Source: Fluviicola sp.
GTDB taxonomy: Bacteria > Bacteroidota > Bacteroidia > Flavobacteriales_D > Crocinitomicaceae
Length of the DNA stretch: 12,976 nucleotides
Reading direction: 5' to 3'
Assembly (NCBI RefSeq): GCF_030151805.1
Contig: NZ_JASLCN010000144.1
Location: 1 to 12,976 of the forward strand
Numbering within the stretch: the first letter of the stretch is position 1; each line of letters opens with the position of its first letter. Of this stretch, positions 6,675-12,976 are shown piece by piece. Made by a program: the position numbers and the translations under genes. Below the pieces are notes generated by a model, which had not been told where the DNA came from, ran no database searches, and saw only the letters and a program-made list of their open reading frames with translations.

Positions 6675-7699
6675 TGAAAAAAGTTGCGGGTATCCTTCTA
6701 AAAACAGTTCTTCCACTGGCCTTAGGTGTATATCTGATTTGGTACTTTTTTCAGTCAATGGATCCCGAAGTCAAAGCGTATTTCTACAAAGCGCTTCGCG
6801 AAGCCAATTATTTTTGGGTCTTTTTATCCTTATTGCTGAGTTTCTTTGCGTTGCTCTCTCGAGCTTACCGTTGGAAGTATTTATTGGAACCGATGGGGTA
6901 TAAAACTTCTTTCTGGAACCGTTATCATGCAATCATGATCGGTTATATTGTGAATCTTACGATTCCACGAGCAGGAGAAGCATCGCGGGCAGGAATGCTT
7001 TACCGTTCGGACGGTGTTCCGTTCTCGAAATCATTCGGAACCATTTTGGCGGAACGGGTGTTCGATTTAATCATGCTTTTATCCGTGGCGCTTTTAGCTT
7101 CGATTGTCGGGGCAGGCGATTTCTGGAAAATCAAAGGATTGATCGAAGCCAATTTTTCTGCTGATCCGGATTCTGCTTCAAAACTGCAGTTAATCAAGTG
7201 GATCGTTATCGGTTTTTTCCTGCTGGCATTCGGAATTGTATTCCTGATTAGAAAGATTCGCGATAAAGTATTCGGTTTCATCAAAGGCTTATTTGCCGGT
7301 GTTTTGTCTGTTTTCAAAACAAAGCATCCGTTTTCATTTATCGGACATACTTTATTTATCTGGATTCTGTATGTGGTTTATTTCGCGATTTGCTTTTTTG
7401 CCCTTCCCGAAACCTCGGAAGTTCCGCCAACCGGAATGCTGCTTGCCTTTTTAGCGGGTTCTCTCGGAATCACGTTGACCAATGGCGGAATCGGAGTGTT
7501 TCCCTTAGTTGTAGGATTGGTGATCGAATATTATTTGAAAGATCAATACGGAAGCCAGGCGCAAGGAATCGGTTACGCACTTGGAGCGATTATCTGGTCG
7601 TCTCAAACCTTGTTACTCATTGTCTTAGGATTGTTATCCTTTTTTCTGTTACCAAAAAACTATTCAAAAGATGGGGAAATTCGAACAGATCAGGAATAA
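6674..7699 (+). CDS. YbhN/UPF0104-type membrane protein (lysylphosphatidylglycerol synthase TM-like)
   Basis: This 341-residue polytopic inner-membrane protein has about eight hydrophobic segments, around residues 8-26, 45-62, 83-97, 129-147, 173-192, 224-243, 253-283 (probably two) and 299-326. The stretch NLTIPRAGEASRAGMLYRS (94-112) followed by ILAERVFDL (124-132) is the signature of the YbhN/UPF0104 family, which shares its fold with the membrane part of the lysylphosphatidylglycerol synthase MprF. Members are thought to move or bind lipids, but the substrate is not known; no soluble synthase domain is present, so lipid lysylation is not expected. The gene shares one base with the panD stop and overlaps rfaE2 by 29 nt. 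Co-expression with a heptose-activating enzyme suggests a link to lipopolysaccharide or envelope lipids, which is inference. Confidence 0.88.
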   Translation: MKKVAGILLKTVLPLALGVYLIWYFFQSMDPEVKAYFYKALREANYFWVFLSLLLSFFALLSRAYRWKYLLEPMGYKTSFWNRYHAIMIGYIVNLTIPRAGEASRAGMLYRSDGVPFSKSFGTILAERVFDLIMLLSVALLASIVGAGDFWKIKGLIEANFSADPDSASKLQLIKWIVIGFFLLAFGIVFLIRKIRDKVFGFIKGLFAGVLSVFKTKHPFSFIGHTLFIWILYVVYFAICFFALPETSEVPPTGMLLAFLAGSLGITLTNGGIGVFPLVVGLVIEYYLKDQYGSQAQGIGYALGAIIWSSQTLLLIVLGLLSFFLLPKNYSKDGEIRTDQE

Positions 7700-8186
7700 G
7701 ATCACTTCATTGGATGAAATGAGTCTTCGCATTCAGGATTGGAAACAATCCGGAGAAAAAGTGGTTTTCACCAACGGTTGCTTCGATATTTTGCATGAAG
7801 GACACGTGACGTACCTGGCAAAATCTGCTGATTTCGGAACAAAACTAATCATTGCAATCAACACCGATGCTTCCGTCAAACGACAGGGAAAAGGAGAGGA
7901 GCGGCCCATTAATCCGGAATCCTCGCGTGCTTTAATCCTGGCTGCTTTGGAATTTGTAGACGGCGTGGTGTTTTTTGATGACGACACGCCAGTTTCTGTG
8001 ATTGAATTCCTGAAACCGGATGTGCTGGTAAAAGGTGCGGATTACGATGCCGCTGAAACGGATTCTTCCAGTAAAAAGTACATTGTGGGCCGCGAAACAA
8101 TCCTGGCAAACGGTGGCGAAGTGAAAACCGTGAGTTTGGTGGAAGGTTTCAGCACAACGAATATTGTGAAGAAGCTGAAAGCTTAA
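7671..8186 (+). CDS. rfaE2: D-glycero-beta-D-manno-heptose 1-phosphate adenylyltransferase
   Basis: The enzyme transfers AMP from ATP to heptose-1-phosphate, giving ADP-heptose for the lipopolysaccharide inner core. The 171-residue product corresponds to the C-terminal nucleotidyltransferase half of E. coli HldE; the kinase half is not in this window, so it must be encoded separately if the pathway is complete. Motifs are FTNGCFDILHEGH (33-45, with the HxGH ATP site), KRQGKGEERP (70-79), the strand DVLVKGADY (117-125) and the closing VEGFSTTNIVKKL (157-169). The chosen ATG at 7671 overlaps the preceding membrane gene by 29 nt and gives the family's normal N-terminus. Its stop overlaps the stop of the convergent - strand gene by 4 nt, so no terminator fits between them. 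Confidence 0.95.
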   Translation: MGKFEQIRNKITSLDEMSLRIQDWKQSGEKVVFTNGCFDILHEGHVTYLAKSADFGTKLIIAINTDASVKRQGKGEERPINPESSRALILAALEFVDGVVFFDDDTPVSVIEFLKPDVLVKGADYDAAETDSSSKKYIVGRETILANGGEVKTVSLVEGFSTTNIVKKLKA

Positions 8187-8653
8187 TCACCTTCCGTCTT
8201 CTGACTCTTCACATAAAAATGAATCCAGAAAATCAGCGACAATAATCCGATAACCATGGAAGGATAATAACTCCAGAACCGGAAACTGGAATAAAAACCC
8301 AGTTCATCCCTGGAAATTTCGATCAGCCTCCGAAGGTGTTTGATCTCGTAATCCTTTTTGGACAACAGCTCATATTTCAAATCAAATGATTCCAGTTTTT
8401 TCCGGAAGTCCGGAGATTTGAGAGCGTTCAATCCTTTTTTTAGTCTGTTCAGAATCTTAATTTCATCATACAGTACTTTGGATTCTTCATTCATGATGTC
8501 CAGCTTGTAATTCAGTTCACTTTGCCGGATTTCAATTTCTTTGATTTTATCCGTAGGATAGATGATATTAAACAGGATGGTTCCGATGCACATGGTTAAC
8601 AGGAATTTGAACACATTGTCGCCGGATGCTAAAAAACTACTTGCTGTTTCCAT
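8183..8653 (-). CDS. Two-TM coiled-coil membrane protein of unknown function
   Basis: I do not recognise a family. The 156-residue product has a hydrophobic segment near residues 13-32, a long charged heptad-like helix (about 34-117, rich in Lys, Glu, Ile and Leu), and a second hydrophobic segment (about 129-148) ending in a short charged tail. This hairpin layout puts the coiled coil on one side of the membrane, probably the cytoplasmic side, although topology is not certain. The ATG at 8653 lies inside the upstream gene, a 17-nt overlap, so translation of the two is coupled and their products probably work together. The stop overlaps that of convergent rfaE2 (shared TTAA at 8183-8186). No catalytic motif is seen. 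Confidence 0.75.
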   Translation of the reverse strand: METASSFLASGDNVFKFLLTMCIGTILFNIIYPTDKIKEIEIRQSELNYKLDIMNEESKVLYDEIKILNRLKKGLNALKSPDFRKKLESFDLKYELLSKKDYEIKHLRRLIEISRDELGFYSSFRFWSYYPSMVIGLLSLIFWIHFYVKSQKTEGD

Positions 8654-9623
8654 AAGAATTGTTCGTTAGGCGGTCAAAAATGGAATCGTTTTCCACTTCC
8701 AGGTTTTTCCGGATATTTTGAATGGAATCCATATAAGGAATGTATTCTGTCGGGATTTTTTCGCGGTTTATCCTCACACAAATCTCCTCATGGGTGCAGC
8801 CATTCAGAAACATCGATAAAATCAGGCTGGTGATAATCAGTGACTTTCCGACCGGTAACTTGATATTAATGAATCCGGGAGAATTTAAACTCAGTTTGAC
8901 GGTGGTGGCATCAATCTTTTCTCCGAAGTTGAAATCGGTGTTTACTTTGGAAATGAGTCCCAGATAATTATCAAACAAATCTTTCAGGTCGGTCAAACTG
9001 ATTTCCGATTCTTTGTTGATTCTCAAAGACAAAAAGCAATCACCGTCCTTGAGGTATAATTCTTCCATTAAGGAATCAATGAAATCGGCGTGTTGTTTAA
9101 TGGAAACAATGGTGTGGGAATGTTTTAGCAAATAGAACAACGAATTGTAATAATGGTGTTTGACAGAAGTTTTCAGCCAGTTGACTTTTCTTCGTTTGAG
9201 ATAAGATCCTGACGATAAACAGGTTTCTGTTTCGGTATAAATTTCATCGTCGGCAATTTCACCGATGCTGAATTGATCTGTTTCTTCAGATGGAATCAGG
9301 ATCACATCACCTTTTTTCAGGTTTTTAAATGTGAATAGTTTATTGATGGTTTTGGTAACGGATGATTTTTCTCCGGATCCTAACCAATCGTATGGAACGT
9401 TCCGGTATTTGTAACTGTTTGTGATGATGGATTTCCGGAGATATTCCAGGTTTTCTTCCCGGATATCGGAAGCAGAAATCAAATTCCAGTTGATTCCAAT
9501 ATACCCGTTTTGAATAAAATCAGCATAATCTTCTCCGTCAGCCCGGAAATACCAGTATTCCTTTTGGCTGTTTATTTCCGCAACATGATCGAAAATAATG
9601 GTCGTGTTTTTTCGGTGAAACAT
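8637..9623 (-). CDS. PUA/EVE-like domain protein with C-terminal hydrophobic segment
   Basis: The 328-residue product has a recognisable N-terminal half. YWYFRADGEDYADFIQNGY (23-41) then IGINW, LKKGDVILIP (102-111), IGEIADDEIY (120-129) and RRKVNWLK (144-151) follow the order seen in the PUA/EVE-like domain found at the start of Mrr-like (COG4127-type) restriction proteins. In those families the fold is a modified-base or nucleotide sensor. The middle and C-terminal part (about 180-258) is predicted alpha/beta with a SPGF motif (248-251) and is unassigned. A short hydrophobic stretch (about 259-275) could be a membrane helix, after which a charged tail follows. No Mrr nuclease domain is seen. 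It is the first of a two-gene overlapping pair; the partner is a two-TM protein. No clear TAnnTTTG promoter or Shine-Dalgarno sequence precedes it. The domain call is by motif resemblance only. Confidence 0.7.
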   Translation of the reverse strand: MFHRKNTTIIFDHVAEINSQKEYWYFRADGEDYADFIQNGYIGINWNLISASDIREENLEYLRKSIITNSYKYRNVPYDWLGSGEKSSVTKTINKLFTFKNLKKGDVILIPSEETDQFSIGEIADDEIYTETETCLSSGSYLKRRKVNWLKTSVKHHYYNSLFYLLKHSHTIVSIKQHADFIDSLMEELYLKDGDCFLSLRINKESEISLTDLKDLFDNYLGLISKVNTDFNFGEKIDATTVKLSLNSPGFINIKLPVGKSLIITSLILSMFLNGCTHEEICVRINREKIPTEYIPYMDSIQNIRKNLEVENDSIFDRLTNNSYGNSK

Positions 9624-9727
9624 TTGGTGGTCAAGAATTTTGGTTGTGTTTAGCTGCGATGATTCAAAGTTCGGAACACGGAGTCGAATTCCGCATCCCG
9701 AACTTCTTTTATTCCTGTGTCTTAGAG
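9624..9727. other. Intergenic spacer between the PASTA operon and the PUA/EVE-like pair
   Basis: This 104-nt spacer separates two sets of - strand genes. It contains the hairpin at 9667-9705, and no full TAnnTTTG box was found on the - strand, so it is unclear whether the downstream pair has its own promoter or is read through. Confidence 0.5.
9667..9705 (-). terminator. Hairpin, possible terminator or processing site
   Basis: Perfect 8-bp arms AAGTTCGG (9667-9674) and CCGAACTT (9698-9705) enclose a further short stem, CGGA (9679-9682) with TCCG (9690-9693). On the - strand it begins 22 nt after the stop of the two-PASTA gene. Only a short T run follows (TTT then GAAT), so it is a weak terminator candidate and may instead be an mRNA 3'-end or processing hairpin. 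Confidence 0.4.
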
Positions 9728-10621
9728 TCAGGTAGTAACTGTAAGTTTCAGGACAGTATTGGTTGTGTTGACAAACGTTCCGGCTTCGGGAATCTGACCT
9801 GTGATCGGCATTCCTTCAACAGTTATTTCATCGTCAAGGGTAATTAAGGTTCCGTCAGGAGTTCTTAACTCATAGTTTAATCCGAGATTCTGAATGATTG
9901 CTTTGTTCTCTGAATTCCAGTTTTTACTGCTTAAATCCGGGATAACGCGAATTTCTGAGAATTGAAGCACCAGGATGGTGTTTGTTGTATTGGCAATCAT
10001 TCCGGCTGAAGGAATTTGATTCCAGATCAATAATCCTTCCGGGAGTTCTTCGTTTGTAATCAACTCACCCTCAGGAGTTCTTAATTCGTAAGAGAATCCC
10101 AAATTCTGAATGATTTCTTTCGTGTCTTCTTTCCAGCTTAAATTGCTTAGATCGGGAACATTCCGGATTTCCGAGATGTTTTGAGGAGGTGGAGTAGGAA
10201 CGATTTTGAACTTCAGTTTTGCCATTGCATTGGATTGTAGCCCGAAACGGTTGACATTTCCAGCATTCAACGGTGTTGCGTTGATTTTATACTTGGAAAG
10301 TGCATAGCCTCCGACCGGACTGGATTGCTCTGATTTCAAATCGAGCGACAAGGAAATTTGTGCTTCAACTTCTGTTTCCGGGATCGTGTAAAAAGTGGGT
10401 TGATAACCCATTTCACGAATCAGGCTCAGAAGTTTCAATTCGTCTTCTGTTCTCTCATCGTCTTTACTCAGATCGTAGATGTCGAGCGTTTGCTGTAAGG
10501 CTCCCTGGTCGAGTGCTGCCTGTGCATCGCCGACTCCCTGGCCAACAGAACTGATCAGTTCTCCCAGCGGACCACTAAGCAGTTCGCTGAATAATTGTAC
10601 GGGATTATTTGGATTGCTCAT
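9728..10621 (-). CDS. Leaderless protein with two PASTA-like domains
   Basis: The 297-residue product has no signal peptide or membrane segment. The N-terminus (about 8-45) is an amphipathic helix, ELISSVGQGVGDAQAAL (21-37), followed after a short helical part by PTFYTIPETEVEAQISLSL (75-93) and a beta segment ending NAMAKLKFKIVPTPPP (131-146), which acts as a hinge. Then come two PASTA-like repeats, about 151-222 and 223-295, with period 72 residues; both contain IIQNLG and YELRTP, and both end in TTNTxL strands. The N-terminal pattern reminds me of DUF2589-like proteins, but that is not firm. PASTA domains are usually extracellular and bind peptidoglycan or beta-lactams, so a leaderless form is unusual. 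Its ATG overlaps the upstream gene by 17 nt. Last gene of the coupled operon; hairpin follows at 9667-9705. Confidence 0.75.
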   Translation of the reverse strand: MSNPNNPVQLFSELLSGPLGELISSVGQGVGDAQAALDQGALQQTLDIYDLSKDDERTEDELKLLSLIREMGYQPTFYTIPETEVEAQISLSLDLKSEQSSPVGGYALSKYKINATPLNAGNVNRFGLQSNAMAKLKFKIVPTPPPQNISEIRNVPDLSNLSWKEDTKEIIQNLGFSYELRTPEGELITNEELPEGLLIWNQIPSAGMIANTTNTILVLQFSEIRVIPDLSSKNWNSENKAIIQNLGLNYELRTPDGTLITLDDEITVEGMPITGQIPEAGTFVNTTNTVLKLTVTT

Positions 10622-11516
10622 GTTTACTAAAGATTACGGTTACTAATTGGTTCGGTTGAATGGTTTCTCCTTCTGCCGGAGATTGTTTGAAAGAATCGCC
10701 GTTTACGACTGTCAGGTTGTTCTGATAAACCGGATTTAATCTCAGGTTGAAACTTTTCAGAACTCTGCGTACAGCGGTTTCAGTCAATCCGCTTACGTCC
10801 GGCATGGTTAAAGAAGCAGCTTCTGAAGTTTGGTTCGAAGTGATATCAAAAACCAGCTCGCTGATCGCATTTCCATTGACATTTTCCGAACTGTCCGAAT
10901 CAAGCAGGGTAGCGCTTACTGTGTCTCCGTCACGTTGAATCATCGCTTTCAGCTTCAAAGAAATATTCGAAAGCTTGAATGTGGAAGATTCGGACGTGTT
11001 TGTTGCAGTTTCGATTTCAGAAACGAGGTTCGAATACAGTTGATTGATCGGAAGCGGAGTTTTGTCGACCGGAGGAGCAATTTTGAAATGACTGGTGATC
11101 GGCAGAAAATCAGTGAATCGCGTGCTTGAATCTTTAATCAACTCTTCCGGAGCCAACCACAATACGCCGAAATTAATCTCAAGCGTTCCGCCGCTAATCA
11201 AATTAGCGGAAAATGTGCTTCCGATTACCGGTTGTTTGACCAAATCTTCATAACCTTCTGCCGGAATGACACGAATCGGTGGCAATACAGTGTTGTGAAG
11301 TGTTTCAAAAAGGGCAACTTCTTCCGGCGGCATTCCTGTTCGTTCTTTGCTGGAGATACTCAGAGCTCCTTTCGTGTTGAGCGATACGGCATACAGGTTG
11401 ACCCAGCTTCGGTCTTCAAAGCTGTAATACTGAACAATGACCGGAAGTCCAGGTACGGAATTCCCGCTTGAGCTGAGAAGTGTGAGTTTGATGGATAAAA
11501 TTTGAAAATCTGTCAT
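10605..11516 (-). CDS. Leaderless protein with N-terminal beta-domain and C-terminal PASTA-like domain
   Basis: The product is 303 residues with no visible signal peptide or membrane helix. Residues 5-58 form a beta-rich Ig-like start (LTLLSSSGNSVPGLPVIVQYY); a central part (about 60-150) is unassigned. Residues 157-226 look like the helix-plus-strand module of the neighbouring proteins: LYSNLVSEIETATN, then FKLSNISLKLKAMI and a strand ISELVFDIT. A PASTA-like domain closes it (about 238-297), starting MPDVSGLTETAVRRVL and containing the KQSPAEG turn that is typical of the family. The ATG overlaps the stop of the upstream gene in a 4-nt ATGA (11513-11516), and the stop overlaps the two-PASTA gene by 17 nt. 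Probably a partner subunit of its neighbours; function unknown. Confidence 0.75.
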   Translation of the reverse strand: MTDFQILSIKLTLLSSSGNSVPGLPVIVQYYSFEDRSWVNLYAVSLNTKGALSISSKERTGMPPEEVALFETLHNTVLPPIRVIPAEGYEDLVKQPVIGSTFSANLISGGTLEINFGVLWLAPEELIKDSSTRFTDFLPITSHFKIAPPVDKTPLPINQLYSNLVSEIETATNTSESSTFKLSNISLKLKAMIQRDGDTVSATLLDSDSSENVNGNAISELVFDITSNQTSEAASLTMPDVSGLTETAVRRVLKSFNLRLNPVYQNNLTVVNGDSFKQSPAEGETIQPNQLVTVIFSKHEQSK

Positions 11517-12217
11517 GGCTTACTGATTGAGATGGATGAAAATTGTGTTCCGCTATTGGCTACAAAAACGAAGGTTTTTCCATAGTAATGGTCTACGGTA
11601 TTAATTCTGCATTTAACAGAAAATGTTCCATCGCTGGAAGTGTAGCCATCTTTATCCGTTGAAAAAACAGGTGTTGTAACTGCTTCACCGGAATTGAATC
11701 CAAGAGAAGTTTCTTCGTCGAAATTGACTTCGATCCGCTGACCGGCTACGGGTTCATTGTTTGCTTGTAAAACTTTGAATGTGAGTTTCAAATAAGTGTA
11801 TGTTGAATCGTAGTAGTTCACTTCACTTGTTCCTATCAAAGAGATTTGAGGTAGACCGTCGTTTGGCATCACGGCAACAAATCTTCCTGCAATGTTGCTG
11901 GTGATTGTTCCCAGGTTCTTGGATGTCGTTTCTGTGCTCCGGAACGGAACAAAACGAATGGCACCAACCGGAGAAATTTGTGAAAGACTTCCGCCTCTGA
12001 GAACGGGAGGAGTTGTACCACCTGTTTGGGTCGATTCGAATTGTGAAATGACTTCCAGGTTAAAATCCAGGTAGGGAATCTGATAGAGGGTGTTAGGCCT
12101 TCCGTATTCATCATACGGAGGCATGCTGCGAAGCTCATTTTGTGCTTCGTTCAAACTGTCGGCGATGCTGAGAAGTATGTCGTGCAAGGCCAGTGAATTG
12201 TATGCTGATTGACTCAT
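11513..12217 (-). CDS. Leaderless protein with N-terminal helix module and C-terminal Ig-like domain
   Basis: I do not recognise a named family. The 234-residue product has no signal peptide. Residues 9-30 form a helix, LALHDILLSIADSLNEAQNEL, followed by YQIPYLDFNLEVISQF (45-60), which is the same arrangement as the helix and FYTIPETEVEAQ strand in the two-PASTA protein. A Gly/Thr-rich linker (62-78) leads to a middle region, and about 141-232 is Ig-like, containing LTFKVLQANNEPVAGQRIEV and a STDKDGYTSSDGTFSVKC turn-strand pair, as in bacterial Big-type domains. It starts 1 nt after the stop of the Lys/Glu-rich gene and overlaps the next gene by 4 nt. A structural or adaptor role in the operon's product is inferred. 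Confidence 0.75.
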   Translation of the reverse strand: MSQSAYNSLALHDILLSIADSLNEAQNELRSMPPYDEYGRPNTLYQIPYLDFNLEVISQFESTQTGGTTPPVLRGGSLSQISPVGAIRFVPFRSTETTSKNLGTITSNIAGRFVAVMPNDGLPQISLIGTSEVNYYDSTYTYLKLTFKVLQANNEPVAGQRIEVNFDEETSLGFNSGEAVTTPVFSTDKDGYTSSDGTFSVKCRINTVDHYYGKTFVFVANSGTQFSSISISKP

Positions 12218-12218
12218 G

Positions 12219-12976
12219 TTAATCGTATTTTTCTTTTTTTCGTTCTTTCATTCTGTTTGACCGTTCTTCTTCTTTTCGTTCGGCTTTCTTTCGGGACAAT
12301 AATCCTTCTTTCTGTTTTTCGCGTCGTTCTTCTTCTTTTTGCCCTGCTTTTTTTGCTGAAGCATTTTCAGAAGCTTTACTTTGACGGTCATCCGGGGAAA
12401 CTGTTTTTTCCAGATTTTTGGTCCTTTCCCTGATTTCGGAGAATGGCTTTTTACCTTGCTCAGAAAGCTGAGCGAAACGCTTCGCCTCCTCCAGTTTGTC
12501 TGAAAGCTTTCGAAGTGCGATCTTTTCCTTCAGTTTTTCCTTTACGCTTTCACGTTTTTCATCCCAATTGTCTTTGATTTTTGGAATTTGAACAGGAATC
12601 ACGTTCGGTTTTTTTTCCTGATCGTTTTTTTTTCGAAACGTCACAAGATCCCTCTGTCCGAAATAATCGAGCGGCTTTTTATGCTCCTTTAATTGTCCGG
12701 GAACTTTTTCGGCCTTTCGGATTCGTTCGGTTAGTACTTCCTTCTTTTTTTCTATAACATCTTTCTGTTTCCGTAAACGATCGGTTTCAAACCGGGTTTT
12801 TTCGGAACTTTTTTGAGTAGATTTCAGTACTTTTTGGCTGGTTGAAGGATCCTGATCTGTTTCTTTTTTTTGCAAAAGTTTCTTCTGAAGAGCAAGTTTT
12901 TGTTTCAGTCGTTGCTGATTTTGTTCCCACTTTTCCAGTTCTTTGCTTTTGCGTGAGATCCGCTCTTCGAGTTTTT
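12219..12976 (-). CDS. Lys/Glu-rich coiled-coil protein, 5'-truncated
   Basis: The frame stays open to the right edge, so the gene starts beyond the window; the TTG at 12875 is only an internal codon. About 251 residues are visible. Nearly all are Lys, Glu, Arg, Gln, Asp and Ser with few hydrophobic positions, consistent with long charged helices or coiled coil; low-complexity KKE and EER runs occur throughout, and only a short stretch (HKKPLDYFGQRDLVTF) is less charged. No domain is recognised and no membrane segment is visible. It is upstream of the Ig-like and PASTA genes, ending 1 nt before the next ATG, so it belongs to the same operon. A scaffold or spacer function is guesswork. Two T-runs of 8 and 9 (12609-12616 and 12625-12633) could cause sequencing errors or slippage. 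Confidence 0.65.
   Translation of the reverse strand, partial: KLEERISRKSKELEKWEQNQQRLKQKLALQKKLLQKKETDQDPSTSQKVLKSTQKSSEKTRFETDRLRKQKDVIEKKKEVLTERIRKAEKVPGQLKEHKKPLDYFGQRDLVTFRKKNDQEKKPNVIPVQIPKIKDNWDEKRESVKEKLKEKIALRKLSDKLEEAKRFAQLSEQGKKPFSEIRERTKNLEKTVSPDDRQSKASENASAKKAGQKEEERREKQKEGLLSRKKAERKEEERSNRMKERKKEKYD

Noticed and set aside
12873..12875. TTG at 12875 as the start of the Lys/Glu-rich gene
   Set aside because: The same frame continues with the same composition to the window edge, so the gene is simply cut.

Overview
The window comes from a member of the Bacteroidota, most likely Flavobacteriales (a Crocinitomicaceae/Fluviicola-like organism is an inference from gene content; no species is claimed). 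The evidence is three promoters with the Bacteroidota -7 box TAnnTTTG, weak Shine-Dalgarno sequences, a DUF4270-type lipoprotein beside glmS and a short GlgA-like protein, and a Bacteroidota-type protein with a CGRF cysteine motif at the left edge.

Left part (1-1112, + strand): two tandem paralogous exported or membrane-anchored proteins with a beta-rich domain. The first is cut by the window edge and still carries the end of a cysteine-rich N-terminal domain; the second lacks that domain. A perfect bidirectional hairpin terminator (1155-1190) separates them from the convergent operon.

Central part: a divergent promoter region (about 5244-5358) drives two units. On the - strand runs a tight operon: short GlgA-like protein, DUF4270 lipoprotein, glmS (4-nt overlap, then a 2-nt gap). 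On the + strand runs panC (GTG start), then, after a 125-nt spacer with inverted repeats and its own promoter, panD, a YbhN-type membrane protein and rfaE2, which overlap each other. These supply glucosamine-6-phosphate, pantothenate precursors and activated heptose, so the centre is envelope-precursor and cofactor housekeeping.

Right part (8183-12976, - strand): accessory-looking genes. Reading on the - strand, first comes a coupled operon of at least four genes: a Lys/Glu-rich coiled-coil protein (cut by the right edge), a leaderless Ig-like protein, a one-PASTA protein and a two-PASTA protein. The last three seem to share a short helix-plus-strand module and have no visible signal peptide. 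After a 104-nt spacer containing a hairpin comes an overlapping pair: a protein with a PUA/EVE-like N-terminal domain and one hydrophobic segment, then a two-TM coiled-coil protein. The pair has the look of a membrane-linked sensing or defence module, and the PASTA/Ig operon looks like an uncharacterised multi-protein assembly. These functional readings are inference. No tRNA, rRNA, IS element or CRISPR array was seen, and no gene-free stretch exceeds 300 bases.
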